DNA of 13,484 nucleotides from DASSBG01 sp035703755 (GTDB taxonomy: Bacteria; Pseudomonadota; Gammaproteobacteria; Xanthomonadales; Rhodanobacteraceae). The DNA is taken from assembly GCA_035703755.1 (NCBI GenBank), contig DASSXP010000247.1, forward strand, positions 1-13,484, in the 5' to 3' direction. Positions within the stretch are counted from its first letter, which is position 1. Each line of letters begins with the position of its first letter. A program made the position numbers and the translations under genes. Positions 13,103-13,484 of the stretch are shown piece by piece. The notes under the pieces are model-generated. The model had not been told where the DNA came from, did no database searches, and was given only the letters and a program-made list of their open reading frames with translations.

Positions 13103-13372
13103 TCAGGCAACAGGTTGGTCCGCCAGTTGCGCGGCGTCGATGGCCGCTTCAGCCAGCAGTACCGGGATGTCGTCCTCGACCGGGTAGATGCGTGCCTGAT
13201 CGGTGGTGATCAGTGCCGCGTTCAGGCGCCCGGTGAGCGTATCCCCGCCCGCGTTGCCGATTCCACCGTGGGCGATGGCGTCGTTCAGGGACTTCAGCTC
13301 CGCCGCCGTCAACTGCCGCAGTGGCACATGACTGAGTGGGCAGACGAGGATATCGAGCAGGTGTTTGTCCAT
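13103..13372 (-). CDS. Trm112-like / YcaR-type small protein without the second zinc cysteine
   Basis: 89 residues from the ATG at 13372. MDKHLLDILVCPLSHVPL matches the start of the Trm112/UPF0434 family, small proteins that in other organisms activate methyltransferases or are of unknown role in bacteria. GALxT-type LNAALITTDQARIYPVEDDIPVLL matches the family C-terminal half. The usual CPxC zinc pair is reduced to a single Cys (CPLSH), and the middle is extended (LKSLNDAIAHGGIGNAGGDTLTGR), as I recall for Xanthomonadales members; a zinc site is unlikely. An upstream in-frame ATG at 13450 would add 26 residues that lie over the purE promoter and start, so it is rejected. Divergent from purE. 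Confidence 0.8.
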   Translation of the reverse strand: MDKHLLDILVCPLSHVPLRQLTAAELKSLNDAIAHGGIGNAGGDTLTGRLNAALITTDQARIYPVEDDIPVLLAEAAIDAAQLADQPVA

Positions 13373-13389
13373 GGTTTCGGCAGGGCAAC

Positions 13390-13418
13390 GTGTCAGATTT
13401 TGCACAGCCACGTACAAT
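13390..13418 (+). promoter_or_regulatory. Candidate sigma-70 promoter of purE
   Basis: GTGTCA (13390-13395, 4 of 6) and TACAAT (13413-13418, 5 of 6) are 17 bp apart. The implied start near 13425 leaves a leader of about 17 nt before the purE ATG. Confidence 0.5.
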
Positions 13419-13441
13419 AGCGGTTTTTGGGTGGGCAGGCC

Positions 13442-13484
13442 ATGACGCATTCGAGCGCCACGCGGGTCGGCGTGGTGATGGGAT
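13442..13484 (+). CDS. purE: N5-carboxyaminoimidazole ribonucleotide mutase, first 14 codons
   Basis: Only the N-terminus is present, reading MTHSSATRVGVVMG before the window ends; the frame is open. VGVVMG after a short polar leader is the start of the PurE fold (normally VGVVMGS-x-SDW), where this loop binds the substrate phosphate. PurE converts N5-CAIR to CAIR in purine synthesis. A good -10 box (TACAAT) lies 24 nt upstream, and the gene is divergent from the Trm112-like gene. With so few residues the call rests on this motif and on gene start signals. Confidence 0.7.
   Translation, partial: MTHSSATRVGVVMG

Noticed and set aside
13373..13450. 26-residue N-terminal extension of the Trm112-like protein
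   Set aside because: It would start inside purE and cover the purE promoter; the family begins at MDKHLLDILVCP.

Overview
The window looks like chromosomal DNA of a high-GC gammaproteobacterium, most likely of the Xanthomonadales/Lysobacterales. Three things suggest this: the gene order degS-like / petABC / sspAB, the sequences of those proteins, and a dispersed repeat whose translation begins GDFSQALS, a repeat I associate from memory with that order. No organism name can be assigned from the sequence alone. Most of the window is ordinary core genome; the accessory material is at the left edge and in one short transposon-like element.

Left edge, 1-2317 (+): the 3' part of a secreted metzincin-like zinc protease, followed by two paralogous secreted proteins of unknown function. 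The three genes are joined by two ATGA stop/start overlaps, so they appear to form one translationally coupled cassette. Hand-counted lines give about 40-55% GC up to about base 1200 and about 62-63% after it, and the change falls inside the first paralog. 2465-3397 (+) is a secreted lytic transglycosylase of the SLT/GH23 family.

Centre, 3445-8410: a membrane-anchored DegS-like serine protease (-) is divergent from petA-petB-petC, the whole cytochrome bc1 complex (Rieske protein, cytochrome b, cytochrome c1), followed by sspA (RNA polymerase-associated regulator) and sspB (ClpXP adaptor). These five + strand genes are tightly packed and probably form one operon. The 117-bp degS/petA gap holds candidate overlapping divergent promoters and an operator-like palindrome. 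A DUF3301 protein (-) meets sspB tail to tail with overlapping stop ends.

Right, 8727-13484: a roughly 178-bp MITE-like element with inverted ends lies upstream of a tail-anchored double-FHA protein (+). On the minus strand, a large DUF1631 protein is coupled by ATGA to nadC (NAD biosynthesis), and a perfect TGTGA-N6-TCACA palindrome lies upstream of that operon. A Trm112-like small protein without the usual second cysteine is divergent from the first 14 codons of purE (purine biosynthesis), which runs off the window.

I saw no tRNA, rRNA, CRISPR array, transposase or phage gene. The best candidate for something undescribed is the coupled protease plus tandem secreted-paralog cassette at the left edge; its function is unknown and its upstream end is outside the window.
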